This document shows, one piece after another, positions 33,891 to 43,805 of a DNA stretch of 64,000 nt; within the stretch, counting starts at the first letter, position 1; every line of letters starts with the position of its first letter. The stretch is taken from contig CAZUXT010000015.1 in NCBI GenBank assembly GCA_964624145.1, positions 1-64,000 of the forward strand, given 5' to 3'. A program made the translations under genes and the position numbers. This stretch comes from WJMT01 sp964624145. Its GTDB lineage: Bacteria > Acidobacteriota > Aminicenantia > Aminicenantales > Aminicenantaceae. The notes under the pieces are model-generated. The model ran no database searches. It was not told the DNA's origin and was given only the letters and a program-made list of their open reading frames with translations.

Positions 33891-34697
33891 ATGGTAAAAA
33901 ATGAGGGTGATCGGCTGAGACGGGTTATTGTCTGTTCCCCAAGGACAGAGTATTTTGATATAGACAGCGGCGCAGAACACAATATCTTTGAGGCTGCGGA
34001 TAAAAAAACGGCCATGAAGCAGCATGAAGAACTGCGAAAAACAATAAAGGATTTCGGTGCGGAAGTAACGGATATGGAAGAGATGCCCGGACATCCTAAT
34101 TCGGTGTTCACACGGGATATGGCCATATCAACTCCTTATGGTTACATCAAGACCCGGATGGGTATCGAAACACGGAGAGAAGAAGAGGGTTGGATAGCGA
34201 AATACTTGGATGATATGGGTGAATTGTGCGCCGGCGAGATAAAAGAGCCCGGCACGGTTGAAGGAGGAGATGTCATCATAGCAGGATCGGCTGCTTTTGT
34301 GGGCCTAACTCAGAGGACAAATAGGGATGGAGTGATACAATTATCGGAGATTTTAAAAGAAATGGGGTATTCAGTGCGTCCGGTTGAGCTGCCCCATGAT
34401 TATCTGCATTTAGACCAGGCCGTAGGGATTTTAGGGCCCAAAAAAGTGATTTGCTGCACTCATCTTTTCCCGGACAATTATTTCAGAGGTTTTGAGGTCA
34501 TTCCCATTCCCTGTGAAAATCATAACGTGAATCTCATATGTCTCGGGGAAGATGAGATCATAGCTCCAGCCGAAAATCCGGAATTGATCCGTACTGCCAG
34601 AGAAGAAGGAGTCTGTGTTCACGAAGTAGAGCTTTCCGAGTTTGCCAAAGGAGCCGGCGGACCCAACTGCCTGGTTATGCCCGTTAAACGCAGATAG
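33891..34697 (+). CDS. DDAH/arginine deiminase-type amidinohydrolase
   Basis: 268 residues, no signal peptide. Pentein-fold signature: HPNSVFTRDMAIST near the N-terminal half, the substrate-binding EGGD (TVEGGDVII), catalytic His in DYLHLDQAVG, and catalytic Cys near the C-terminus in GGPNCLVMPV. Length and motifs fit dimethylarginine dimethylaminohydrolase-like enzymes, which hydrolyse guanidino groups to give citrulline; plain arginine deiminase is longer. The actual substrate is not fixed by the sequence. The ornithine cyclodeaminase family enzyme is 5.6 kb upstream. Confidence 0.85.
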   Translation: MVKNEGDRLRRVIVCSPRTEYFDIDSGAEHNIFEAADKKTAMKQHEELRKTIKDFGAEVTDMEEMPGHPNSVFTRDMAISTPYGYIKTRMGIETRREEEGWIAKYLDDMGELCAGEIKEPGTVEGGDVIIAGSAAFVGLTQRTNRDGVIQLSEILKEMGYSVRPVELPHDYLHLDQAVGILGPKKVICCTHLFPDNYFRGFEVIPIPCENHNVNLICLGEDEIIAPAENPELIRTAREEGVCVHEVELSEFAKGAGGPNCLVMPVKRR

Positions 34698-34746
34698 CCT
34701 GCGATTTTTTCTTAAAACCATTTGATTTGTTTTTTTGGGGGCTGAT

Positions 34747-36051
34747 ATGAAACAATTAAAGAGATTTGCCTTTTTTTTGTTTTTGGCACTTTTGATTTTT
34801 TCCCATAGATTTACTGCTGCCAATGCACCGCTTTGGGGCAGTTTAAAAGCAGGGCCTTATAAAGTGGGATTCAAATTAATAAATGTGGCTGATTATTCCA
34901 GATCTTCCTTCACAAAGCCCGGGGATAATGACCCATTGCAGTCTCATGATCGAGGCCGCCAAATTCGGATTTACCTGTGGTACCCTGTCTCCTCATCCGT
35001 CTCAAAACCTCCCATGCTCTTCGAAAAATACGTCCTTTCCTCAATTGAAGATTTTGGACCACATCAAGAAGCACAAAGTGATATTTTTGAATGTGTCGAG
35101 CTGCCGCTTGTAAGGGGCCTTTTAAAGGAAAATCTGATAGATTTGCTCCAGAAGCCGGCGGCTGCAATCCAAAAAGCTCCTGTAGCAGACGGATTGTTTC
35201 CCCTTATCATTTTTGGGCAGGGATTGTATTATGAATCACCGATCACACATGCGGTGCTTTGTGAATATCTGGCCAGTTTTGGATTTGTCATTGCGACCTC
35301 TCCTTTGATGGGAACGCATTCCTATTTGGTCGATCTGAATATTATTGATCTGGAAACGCAGGTCCGGGATATGGAATTTATTCTCTCTCATTGCTGGAGA
35401 TTTCGGTTTGTAGATAAGAACAGGTTGGGGCTTATCGGATTTGACCTGGGAAGTATGTCTTCATTGCTCCTCCTGATGAGAAATACTGACATCGATGTTT
35501 TTACGAGCCTCGATTCAGGAATCATGTTCAAGCATAATACCGAACTATTAAAGCAGTCGCCTTACTATTGTCCGGAAAAGCTGCGCATACCGATAATGCA
35601 CATCACGCGGACAAAGACAGAAAATGAAAACATGAATGTTATTGAAGACCACTCGCTTTTTGAGTCAGCTGTGTATGCTGATATTTCTCTTCTCCGGTTT
35701 GAAAATATGCGTCACGTGGATTTCACTTCTTATGTAACGTATGGTATGGAAAAAGCGGTTCCTTTTTATTGGGGTGCGGCTCGAGGAAATCCGAAATCAT
35801 CCTATGAACTCATGTGTCGATATATACTTAATTTTTTAAGGGCACACCTCTATGGAGACAAAGAATGTCTCTCTTTTCTGAAATCAGATCCAAAAGAACA
35901 TGAAGTACCTGGCGTTTCCCTTACTATTGAGAAAAAAATAGGGAAAAAAGCTCCTTTAACAGGTGATGGTTTTGTGAATTATGAAAAATCATTAGAGCTG
36001 AATCCGGACAACAAAAATGCCGCAGAAAGACTAAAACAGCTTAAAAAATAA
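34747..36051 (+). CDS. secreted alpha/beta hydrolase-like protein, nucleophile Ser replaced by Asp, TPR-like tail
   Basis: 434 residues from the ATG at 34747 (GGGGGC upstream); the frame is open 12 bases earlier. Signal peptide, then a PAF-acetylhydrolase/dienelactone hydrolase-like region with an N-terminal body like HDRGRQIRIYLWYPVSS. The nucleophile elbow reads LGLIGFDLGSMSS, so the G-x-S-x-G Ser is Asp; His could be in FENMRHVDFTS. The C-terminus (NYEKSLELNPDNKNAAERLK) is half a TPR and nearly matches the end of the protein at 61654. It is either an Asp-nucleophile hydrolase or an inactive relative. Confidence 0.72.
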   Translation: MKQLKRFAFFLFLALLIFSHRFTAANAPLWGSLKAGPYKVGFKLINVADYSRSSFTKPGDNDPLQSHDRGRQIRIYLWYPVSSSVSKPPMLFEKYVLSSIEDFGPHQEAQSDIFECVELPLVRGLLKENLIDLLQKPAAAIQKAPVADGLFPLIIFGQGLYYESPITHAVLCEYLASFGFVIATSPLMGTHSYLVDLNIIDLETQVRDMEFILSHCWRFRFVDKNRLGLIGFDLGSMSSLLLLMRNTDIDVFTSLDSGIMFKHNTELLKQSPYYCPEKLRIPIMHITRTKTENENMNVIEDHSLFESAVYADISLLRFENMRHVDFTSYVTYGMEKAVPFYWGAARGNPKSSYELMCRYILNFLRAHLYGDKECLSFLKSDPKEHEVPGVSLTIEKKIGKKAPLTGDGFVNYEKSLELNPDNKNAAERLKQLKK

Positions 36052-36066
36052 TGACTGGAGTTTAAT

Positions 36067-37797
36067 ATGAAACGTTCTTTTATATCAATCAGTTTGGCCT
36101 TTTTTATGTCTTTGATCTCCCTTAGCTGTTCTGTGGAGGATGATTCTCACGTTTTAAGAGGTCCATATCTCGGGCAGAAACCGCCGGGAATCAAACCTGA
36201 AGTATTTGCTCCGGGAGTTGTGTCCACCACTCAACTCAATGAACGGGATGTAAGCTTCTCCTCGGATGGGAAAGAATTCTATTTCACTCAGTGGCCTAAA
36301 AACGGGGACTGGAATGTGATGTGTATGAAACAGGAGGCGGGGAGATGGACAAAGCCTCAAATAACTTCTTTTTCAGGAGACTACCATGAGGCAGAAGCCT
36401 TTTTTACTCCTGACGAACAGCAGATATTCTTCATTTCCAACCGCCCGAAAGAAAAGGGAGAAGATCCAAAGTCATGGGAAATATGGTTTGTGAAAAGGGA
36501 AGGAACAGAGTGGGGGATACCTCAAATTCTCGGTCCTCCCTTTGAGGGAGGTTTTTATACAACGTTCACCAAAAATTGGGTGATGTACTATACAGGGATT
36601 TCTGACTTGTTCCTGTCAAAATATACTGATGGAAAATTCGGAAAGCCGGAGCGGTTGGGAAGTAACGTAAACACCGAAAAAGATGAGTACAACTCGTTTA
36701 TTGCTCCGGATGAAAGCTACCTCATCTTTACATCCCATGGTTGGGAAGACCATCTTGGTGATGGTGACCTTTATATATGCTTCCGCAAGGAGGACGGCAC
36801 TTGGACCAGAGCCAGGAACATGGGTCCTGAAATCAACTCTTCCGCCCTGGATTACTGCCCGAATGTAAGCCCGGATGGCAAATATTTTTTCTTTTCAAGC
36901 CGCCGATCAGGCAATGAAGACATATACTGGGTGGATGCCGGGATTATTGAAAATTTAAAAAAGGAAGCCATCTCCCCTGATAGCAGAAACATGATGGCCT
37001 TTTCCATAACCCCTCTTGATGGTGACAATGAGATCTTCACTGTAAATGCCGACGGAAGCGGCATACGGCAGCTGACGGATCATCCGGAAAGAGATTGTGC
37101 CCCTGCCTGGTCACCGGATGCGAAAAAAATTGCTTTTTATGTTCACTATGATGAAACGCATACCTGGTCTGTCTTTGTAATGGATGCGGATGGAAGCAAC
37201 ATCAAGCGGCTAACAGATAAGAAGGGTGTTAGAGATCAAAGTCCTTCCTGGTCGCCTGATGGAAAACAGATCGTGTTTGGCAGGAAAACTTTCGTTTCCT
37301 CAGAGATATGGAAAATGAACTCAGACGGCAGTGATCTGATGAAGTATGATTTCGTTATCGGAGGAGGGCCTGAATGGTCGCCTGATGGAACTCAGATTGT
37401 TTTTCATTCCAGCCGTAACGGTAAATCTGAGATATATGTCATGGATACTGACGGATCAAACAAGAGAAAGCTGACCTCCAACGATTCGGATGAGTGGTGG
37501 CCTTCCTGGTCTCCGGACGGCAGACAGATTGTGTTCCAGTCTGATCGTGACGGCAATTTCGAGATATATAAAATGAACGCAGATGGGGCGAATCCGGTTA
37601 GACTGACGGACAATTCCGCAGAAGATGCGGAGCCTTCCTGGTCTCCCGATGGAAAAAAAATTGCTTTTTCTTCATTTCGTGACGGTAAATTTGAGATCTA
37701 TATTATGAATACAGATGGGAGCAGCCAGACACGTTTAACCTATACTTCCGGCCATGCCATACAGCCCTGCTGGCGGCCTATAATAGGTAATGATTGA
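36067..37797 (+). CDS. lipoprotein with PD40/TolB-type beta-propeller repeats
   Basis: 576 residues. Lipobox with Cys21 (SLISLSC). It opens with the header GPYLGQKPPGIKPEVFAPG shared with the proteins at 49897 and 57258. About four PD40 blades of the xSPDGKYFFFSS kind follow, then a second set of TolB-like blades from about 320 (W-S-P-D-G-K-x-I-x-F repeated five times, alternating with ExYxMNxDGS). There are no catalytic residues. It probably binds proteins or glycans at the outer membrane. The S9 peptidase gene overlaps its 3' region closely (ATG at 37808). Confidence 0.85.
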   Translation: MKRSFISISLAFFMSLISLSCSVEDDSHVLRGPYLGQKPPGIKPEVFAPGVVSTTQLNERDVSFSSDGKEFYFTQWPKNGDWNVMCMKQEAGRWTKPQITSFSGDYHEAEAFFTPDEQQIFFISNRPKEKGEDPKSWEIWFVKREGTEWGIPQILGPPFEGGFYTTFTKNWVMYYTGISDLFLSKYTDGKFGKPERLGSNVNTEKDEYNSFIAPDESYLIFTSHGWEDHLGDGDLYICFRKEDGTWTRARNMGPEINSSALDYCPNVSPDGKYFFFSSRRSGNEDIYWVDAGIIENLKKEAISPDSRNMMAFSITPLDGDNEIFTVNADGSGIRQLTDHPERDCAPAWSPDAKKIAFYVHYDETHTWSVFVMDADGSNIKRLTDKKGVRDQSPSWSPDGKQIVFGRKTFVSSEIWKMNSDGSDLMKYDFVIGGGPEWSPDGTQIVFHSSRNGKSEIYVMDTDGSNKRKLTSNDSDEWWPSWSPDGRQIVFQSDRDGNFEIYKMNADGANPVRLTDNSAEDAEPSWSPDGKKIAFSSFRDGKFEIYIMNTDGSSQTRLTYTSGHAIQPCWRPIIGND

Positions 37798-37807
37798 GGA
37801 GGAAAAT

Positions 37808-39787
37808 ATGAAATCAAAGAGTGTTATTATCTTGTTTTTTTGTTTGGTGTGTTCGATATCTTTACTGGCAGAAAACATCTGGAACCCTGATAAAGTCCTG
37901 GAGATCAAGCAGCCTTTCTCGCCCCGGCTGTCTCCGGATGGGAAATGGGTGGTGTTTTCTGTCGAGGAAGCGGTCGTCGGGCCAAAGACCAGCCGTTATC
38001 TCAATCATATATGGTTAGCCTCTTCAGATGGAGCTTCCTGCTTCCAGCTCACACAAGGAGAGAAGAGTTGTTATGACCCTCAATGGTCTCCGGATGGACT
38101 CTGGATCGCTTTCCGATCCTCCAGGAACGCAGATCAAAGCAATCTCTGGCTGATCCGCCCTGACGGCGGAGAAGCGGTGCGGGTCACAGATACGCGGACA
38201 GGAGTGGGGTCCTATTCATGGTCGCCTGATGGAACAAAAATCGCCTTTTTGATGAGAGATCCTGTCTCAAAAAAGCAGCAAGAGGCCGAAGAAGCCAAAC
38301 AGGATGTTTTTTTTGTGGATTCCCACTACCGGTTCAGCCATATTTATTCCATATCCATTGATTTTGATCAAATAAAAGCATCTGAACCAGAACAAATCAC
38401 AAAAGGGAGCTATCATGTAGCGGAATTCTCCTGGTCTCCCAAAGGAGATCAGATCGTTCTGGTCCGCCATCCCACCCCGAGGATTTTTGAATGGAGAAAC
38501 AGTGATATTTATACGGTTTCAACAGCCGGTGGGAGCTTGTCCCCATTGGTAGTGAATCCCGGCATGGATGCGGGTCCTCTTTTCTCTCCGGATGGGGAAA
38601 CAGTAGCTTTTGTTTCAGACCGGGGAGACCGCTGCTGGGCCAGAGACTGGAAAATCTGTCTGGTTCCTGCTAACGGAGGCCCCGTCAGAGTTCTCCCCCT
38701 CACTTATGATCAAATGCCCGGATCTATAGCAACCGCTGGATTGAACGCTTGGGCTCCGGATGGGAAAGGCGTGTACTACAGTGAAGCCTACCGCACTGAA
38801 AACGAATTATTCTATATGCCTACGGATGGGAATTCTTACAGGAAAATTGAAACCATACCCGGAGATAAAGACAGATTTCATATAAAACCAGAGCAGAAGA
38901 AGGTAGTCTTTACAGCTCAAAATTTCACTCAGCCCCCTGAGATTTTTGTTCTGCCCTATGGTAAAGACCCGGTGAAAGTCTCTTCTTTGAATGAGCCGCT
39001 AAAAAATATGAGTTTTTCAAAGAGCCAGGTCATCCGATGGCCCAGCTTTGACGGAAAGGAGGTGGAAGGGATTCTTCATTTTCCCCTCCATTACAAAGAG
39101 GGAGACTCATTCCCTCTGCTGGTGCACCTCCACGGTGGGCCGACCTGGTTATTTCTCCGCTCCTATTCTGCCGAGAGCCAGGTGTTCACAGCCCGGGGTT
39201 TTGGAGTCCTTCAGGTCAATTTCAGGGGAAGTGCGGGATATGGACAAGATTTCCGTTTTGATAACCTTGGAAATTGGGGAGGCAAAGATGTTCAGGATGT
39301 TCTTTATGGTGTGGACTTTTGTATGTCTAAAGGATGGGTGGATGAGGAGCAGCTGGGAGTGTTTGGGTGGAGTTACGGCGGATTCTTGACCTCTATGACT
39401 ATCTCAAAGACACGTCGCTTCAAAGCAGCAGTGGAAGGCGCAGGCCTGACTGATTTGGTGAGTTTTGCCGGGACTTCAGATATCGTAGGATTCATACCCA
39501 GTTTTATGCAGAGCGAATTTTGGCAGGCAGAAGAACTCTGGCGGGACCGTTCTGCAGTTATGCATGCGGAACAGATCACCACACCGCTTCTGATTATTCA
39601 CGGAGAACATGATGCCAGAGTCCCCACAGGCCAGGGTTATGAGTTTTATCAGGCTTTAAAGAGAGTAGGAAAAACAGTTGAGATGGCGGTTCTTCCCAGA
39701 AGCGGGCACGGTCCCGGAGAACCAAAGTTAGTCAGAGAGGTCCTCAGACTTCAACTGGACTGGTTCATCAGATATCTCAACAAGTGA
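37808..39787 (+). CDS. secreted S9-family prolyl oligopeptidase-type peptidase
   Basis: 659 residues from the ATG at 37808, which has GAGGAGG upstream; an earlier in-frame start at 37790 overlaps the preceding gene. Signal peptide, an N-terminal seven-bladed propeller with SPDGKWVVFS and WSPDGLWIAFRS blades to about 390, then the hydrolase domain: nucleophile GWSYGG, Asp in HGEHDARVPTGQ, His in SGHGPGEP. These match acylaminoacyl or dipeptidyl peptidase types of S9. It likely degrades short peptides in the periplasm, downstream of the endopeptidases in the same region. Confidence 0.92.
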   Translation: MKSKSVIILFFCLVCSISLLAENIWNPDKVLEIKQPFSPRLSPDGKWVVFSVEEAVVGPKTSRYLNHIWLASSDGASCFQLTQGEKSCYDPQWSPDGLWIAFRSSRNADQSNLWLIRPDGGEAVRVTDTRTGVGSYSWSPDGTKIAFLMRDPVSKKQQEAEEAKQDVFFVDSHYRFSHIYSISIDFDQIKASEPEQITKGSYHVAEFSWSPKGDQIVLVRHPTPRIFEWRNSDIYTVSTAGGSLSPLVVNPGMDAGPLFSPDGETVAFVSDRGDRCWARDWKICLVPANGGPVRVLPLTYDQMPGSIATAGLNAWAPDGKGVYYSEAYRTENELFYMPTDGNSYRKIETIPGDKDRFHIKPEQKKVVFTAQNFTQPPEIFVLPYGKDPVKVSSLNEPLKNMSFSKSQVIRWPSFDGKEVEGILHFPLHYKEGDSFPLLVHLHGGPTWLFLRSYSAESQVFTARGFGVLQVNFRGSAGYGQDFRFDNLGNWGGKDVQDVLYGVDFCMSKGWVDEEQLGVFGWSYGGFLTSMTISKTRRFKAAVEGAGLTDLVSFAGTSDIVGFIPSFMQSEFWQAEELWRDRSAVMHAEQITTPLLIIHGEHDARVPTGQGYEFYQALKRVGKTVEMAVLPRSGHGPGEPKLVREVLRLQLDWFIRYLNK

Positions 39788-39880
39788 TCCAAGAATGATC
39801 CCGGAGTGTCGGACTGCCTTCCTTTTCTATTTACTGAATGAGTCTCTTTCATTACTATAAACAAAAGGGGGAGATTCACT

Positions 39881-40018
39881 ATGAACAAAAAATTTGCTGT
39901 TTTTATTGCTTTTTACCTGGTGTTTTTTATTCAAGGGCAGTCTCAGGATATTGAAGCTGCCTGGATCAATACGGATTATTGGATTGAAACACTAGCGAAG
40001 AGTTTAGAAAAGAATTGA
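39881..40018 (+). CDS. small secreted peptide or truncated gene start
   Basis: A 45-codon frame with ribosome site GGGGGAG and a clear signal peptide (MNKKFAVFIAFYLVFFIQGQ) followed by SQDIEAAWINTDYWIETLAK and a short end. It is too short to place in a family. The abrupt stop right after the processed N-terminus suggests the remnant of a larger secreted protein, but a real small peptide is possible. Confidence 0.4.
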   Translation: MNKKFAVFIAFYLVFFIQGQSQDIEAAWINTDYWIETLAKSLEKN

Positions 40019-40060
40019 TCGCTGTTCACGATTAAGAATACAGAGAACAGGAGATGATTG

Positions 40061-40999
40061 ATGAAGAGACAAAGCGAAGAGAATGATAATGTCCCGGAGG
40101 CAGATATGCAGCGGCAATCGTTAGCCAAAAAAAGGGTCACGGTTTTTTTAGTCACCGTGTTTTCTTTAACAGCTATTGTTTTGGTGGGGATGTTCACAAG
40201 CGATATTTTTGAGGGTATAGGATTTTTTGCCCTCGGATGGTCGCCGGCGGCCGCAGCTTTTTTGACTATCCTTATTACCGGAGGCCATTTGACCGACCTT
40301 GGATTCAGGAAGTCACAGCCCCGATTTTTCCTGATAAGCATCGGTATAGCCTGGTTCCTGGTTGTTACTGTCTACGGAACAGCATGGCTTACCGGGCTCG
40401 GTAAGTTCTATGATCCGTCGTTCGTGTCCAATGCCCGCGATACTTTCAATATCACGGCTGCTTCACCGCTTGGAGTTATCGCCATAAATTGTGCCATTTA
40501 TGGTACGGTAGGTATTCTATTCGGCAGTATCCTGGCGCTTGGAGAAGAAATCGGATGGCGCGGCCTGCTGGTTCCGGAACTCTCTCGATTCACTTCGTTT
40601 ACGAGAACGTCGATAATAAGCGGCGGCATCTGGGCGTTGTGGCATTTTCCGGTGATCTTGTTTTTCGGATACCACTCAAAGGCGCCGATCTGGTACGGGC
40701 TCGCATGCGCCTCAACGGCTATGATATTGGTGAGCTTTCCATACGCTTGGCTGCGCCTTGTGTCAGGGAGCGTCTGGACCGTTGCGCTCTTCCATGGGGC
40801 TCACAATGTGTTGTTTCAGGAGGTCTTCCATCCGCTGACTGCTGATACAGGAATCACAGAATATGCGGTCGGAGAGTTCGGAGCTCTTGTGATTCTCCCA
40901 GTGGCCTTTCTGGTCTGGCTGGTTTACCGGAACCGCCACAGGATTCCAAACCTAGCTTCAGGGAACAAAGAGCATAAAAAAAGTTCGATTCATCTATGA
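40061..40999 (+). CDS. CPBP-family intramembrane metalloprotease
   Basis: 312 residues from the ATG at 40061 (GGAG 8 bases upstream; a TTG three bases earlier is less likely). About eight hydrophobic segments. The Abi/CPBP motifs are present: E-E-I-G-W-R-G, WALWHFPV (His) and LFHGAHNV (His, Asn). Family members are Rce1-like membrane proteases, often linked to bacteriocin immunity or processing of exported peptides. No bacteriocin gene is seen, although the small secreted frame at 39881 lies just upstream. Confidence 0.85.
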   Translation: MKRQSEENDNVPEADMQRQSLAKKRVTVFLVTVFSLTAIVLVGMFTSDIFEGIGFFALGWSPAAAAFLTILITGGHLTDLGFRKSQPRFFLISIGIAWFLVVTVYGTAWLTGLGKFYDPSFVSNARDTFNITAASPLGVIAINCAIYGTVGILFGSILALGEEIGWRGLLVPELSRFTSFTRTSIISGGIWALWHFPVILFFGYHSKAPIWYGLACASTAMILVSFPYAWLRLVSGSVWTVALFHGAHNVLFQEVFHPLTADTGITEYAVGEFGALVILPVAFLVWLVYRNRHRIPNLASGNKEHKKSSIHL

Positions 41000-41017
41000 C
41001 TTAAGGAGGAAAATTGA

Positions 41018-42544
41018 ATGAATTCAAAAAAAAGTAGATTTTTGAAGGCAGTTTTTACCATTGTCTGCATGTTCATAATATTCGTATATGCAGGGATGGC
41101 AGTTGAATCAGAAGGAAAGAAACAGGTCCAATGGCCTGACACGTATGCCGGGCGCTGGGGAGAAGATTTCTTTAAGGCCTATAATACAGAGGGAAAAGAG
41201 GCACTACAGCAATTTGTCAAGGAACATTACTCCGAGGATTACTTGAAGGATACTCCGGTCGAAAAGGAATTAAACAGTGGTCCGCTGATGCTTCGGCAGG
41301 TTCTCGGAAAAATGACAGTTCACTCTGCCAGTGCCGAAGGCGATTTTATCATTGATGCGATCGTTAAGACTGAAAAATTCGGATGGGTCAAGTTCAAGAT
41401 TGAGCTGTCTCCTGAACCTCCTCATGACCTTTCGGGTATGGGACCGTATGCGCAAACATCGGCTCCTGGTGATGCGGCCCTTGAGAAAAAAGAAAAGATA
41501 CCTGAAGAAGCTGACAGCTATGAAGACTGGAAGGATCTTCATGATTTGATCGAGCTGGTTCGGCAGGAGTGCGGCGCACCAGGAATGGCTGCTGCCATTG
41601 TGCGGGGGGAGAAGATCGTCGACAAAGCAGTGATCGGTGTCCGTCGATTCGATAAGCCCGATAGAGTCCAAATCTCAGATCTATGGCATATGGGATCTGT
41701 GACAAAGACCTTCACCGGAACGATGATCGGGAAGTTCCTGGATGAAGAGCTTCTTCAGTGGGATATGACCATCGGGGAGGTCCTTTCCGATATTCCTATG
41801 GACCCTCAATACCAGAAAATAACGCTGGGGCAATTGCTCGGACATCGTGCTGGAGTGCCGAGTATGCCCAGCTCGGGCGGGTTTGTCTCGGATTCTTCCG
41901 GAGACTCGGAACGGACGACTGTGCAAGCACGGGCCGCGCTTGTGAGGCAGATTTTAAGTGAAAAACCCTCCGGTATCGGTGAGTACATTTATTCGAACGC
42001 AGGATATGTGGTGGCCGGATTCATGACCGAACGAGCCATAAAACAAACCTGGGAGATACTCATACGCAGCCAGGTCTTTAAGCCGCTTGATCTGAAGAGT
42101 GCGGGATTCGGCTGGCCGGCGACTTCGGATCGGCGTGATCAACCTTATGGGCACTACGGGGCAGCTCCGGAGCTAAGAGTCCAGGAGATCGGCAAGTACG
42201 AGCTTTTTGACATAGATGCTTTAGGGCCTGCAGCAAACATCCACTGTTCCATTGAAGATCTTGCCCGCTTTGCATCGTTCCATCTTCATGTGCTCAATGG
42301 TCAAGAAGACTCGCTCAAACCTGAAACAGTACCTCGGTTCTGGAGAAAAGGAGAGACCGAAGAGGGTAAGCGTCTATATGGATTCTTTGGGTCAGGGGGG
42401 ACATTCATGGCAATGATTGCCGTGTACCCGGATGATAACCTGGCTGTTGTGGCTGCCGCAAATATCGGTCTTCCCGCCATGGAGTCATTTGAGAAAATGA
42501 GAGATGCGATTTACTATCGAATGATTCAAGCTGTTCAGTTTTGA
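41018..42544 (+). CDS. secreted beta-lactamase-fold serine hydrolase with N-terminal extra domain
   Basis: 508 residues with a signal peptide (to about 28). Residues 35-135 form an additional alpha+beta domain (FFKAYNTEGKEALQQFVKEHY..., FIIDAIVKTEKFGWVKFKIEL) of the kind placed before some serine hydrolases. Catalytic domain: S227-V-T-K230, YSNAGYVV, and FFGSGGTF at the place of the HxG element, where the His is Gly. The protein ends soon after, with no C-terminal accessory domain. Substrate unknown. Confidence 0.85.
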   Translation: MNSKKSRFLKAVFTIVCMFIIFVYAGMAVESEGKKQVQWPDTYAGRWGEDFFKAYNTEGKEALQQFVKEHYSEDYLKDTPVEKELNSGPLMLRQVLGKMTVHSASAEGDFIIDAIVKTEKFGWVKFKIELSPEPPHDLSGMGPYAQTSAPGDAALEKKEKIPEEADSYEDWKDLHDLIELVRQECGAPGMAAAIVRGEKIVDKAVIGVRRFDKPDRVQISDLWHMGSVTKTFTGTMIGKFLDEELLQWDMTIGEVLSDIPMDPQYQKITLGQLLGHRAGVPSMPSSGGFVSDSSGDSERTTVQARAALVRQILSEKPSGIGEYIYSNAGYVVAGFMTERAIKQTWEILIRSQVFKPLDLKSAGFGWPATSDRRDQPYGHYGAAPELRVQEIGKYELFDIDALGPAANIHCSIEDLARFASFHLHVLNGQEDSLKPETVPRFWRKGETEEGKRLYGFFGSGGTFMAMIAVYPDDNLAVVAAANIGLPAMESFEKMRDAIYYRMIQAVQF

Positions 42545-42583
42545 TATAATTGAGTTGAGTTATATTGATAACTGGAGGACAAA

Positions 42584-43768
42584 ATGACATCAAAGTATGA
42601 ACTGGCAACACTGGCTATTCATGGCAGTGAATCGAACAAAGGCAAAAGCAAGCCTGTGACTGAGCCCATTTATCAGTCATCGACCTATATTTTTCCCAAT
42701 ACAGATGCTATGGAGCGCTGTATCGTGCACAGGGAGATGAATCAGCATGAGTATGTACGGTTCGGCAATCCGGCTCAGGATGTGCTAAATGAGAGGATAG
42801 CACTGCTGGAGTCGGCAGAGGATGCTCTGGTTTTTTCTTCAGGGGTGGCGGCGATCACCAATGCCATACTTTCAGTCGTGAAAAAGGGAGATGAGGTGGT
42901 TGCGCCGGCCACACTCTACGGCCAGACCCTTAATTTTCTCCGCAAAGGATTGCCTGAGGAATACGGTATTCATACGAAATTCGTGATGGTGGAAGACCTG
43001 TACGCACTTGAAGAGCATGTTTCCCCACGGACAAAGCTTCTCTATTTCGAATCTCCCACTAATCCGAATCTCCAGATAATTGATATCAGGAAAGTTGTTG
43101 AGCAGGCCCGTAAACTCGGATTAAAGACCATGATCGATAATACGTTCGCGACCCCTATCAATCAGAAGCCCATCACTATGGGTGTTGACTATGTGGTTCA
43201 CAGCGCAACAAAATACCTGGGTGGTCACAGTGACGTCCTCGCAGGTGCTGCCGCAGGACCGAAAGATTTTATTCATGAGTGCAATGAGAGAATGCACATG
43301 TACGGCCCCACACTGGATCCGTTTGCCTCGTTCCTGCTGTTGCGAAGCCTTAAGACGCTTGAGGTGCGCGTCCAGCGTCAGAATGAAAATGCCATGAAGC
43401 TGGCCAAATTTATAATAAGTCATCCGAAGGTTGAAAAAGTCCATTATCCCGGGCTTCCCGACGATCCTTTTCACTACACAGCCAAAAAACAGATGTCAGG
43501 GTATGGAGGTATGGTCAATATAGTGGTCAAAGGCGGGAAAAAAGAGGCCATGAAGGTTGTGGACAATCTTGAGCTCTGCCTGAACGCAACCAGCCTTGGA
43601 GGAGTTGAAACTCTGGTGAGCATTCCGGTCATATCCTCCCATGCCTGGCAGACTCCGGATGAGCTGGAGCAGGCTCAAATCCTTCCCCAGATGATTCGAT
43701 TTTCGGTAGGGCTTGAGGACCCGCAAGACATCATACGTGATGTGAACCAGGCACTTAATAAGATCTAA
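42584..43768 (+). CDS. Cys/Met metabolism PLP enzyme (gamma-lyase or gamma-synthase type)
   Basis: 394 residues, standard length for fold-type I PLP enzymes of trans-sulfuration. Phosphate-binding SSGVAAITNAI, Asp in TMIDNTFATP, PLP Lys in VVHSATKYLGGHSDV, plus EYVRFGNPAQ and the end SVGLEDPQDIIRDVNQAL. Cystathionine gamma-synthase, methionine gamma-lyase and O-acetylhomoserine sulfhydrylase cannot be told apart by eye. No signal peptide, so cytoplasmic. It starts after GGAGG. It may salvage sulfur amino acids released by the neighbouring peptidases; that link is inference. Confidence 0.88.
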   Translation: MTSKYELATLAIHGSESNKGKSKPVTEPIYQSSTYIFPNTDAMERCIVHREMNQHEYVRFGNPAQDVLNERIALLESAEDALVFSSGVAAITNAILSVVKKGDEVVAPATLYGQTLNFLRKGLPEEYGIHTKFVMVEDLYALEEHVSPRTKLLYFESPTNPNLQIIDIRKVVEQARKLGLKTMIDNTFATPINQKPITMGVDYVVHSATKYLGGHSDVLAGAAAGPKDFIHECNERMHMYGPTLDPFASFLLLRSLKTLEVRVQRQNENAMKLAKFIISHPKVEKVHYPGLPDDPFHYTAKKQMSGYGGMVNIVVKGGKKEAMKVVDNLELCLNATSLGGVETLVSIPVISSHAWQTPDELEQAQILPQMIRFSVGLEDPQDIIRDVNQALNKI

Positions 43769-43805
43769 AAAAAGGAAATTTGAGATGAGTAAAAGGAGGT
43801 TTATC

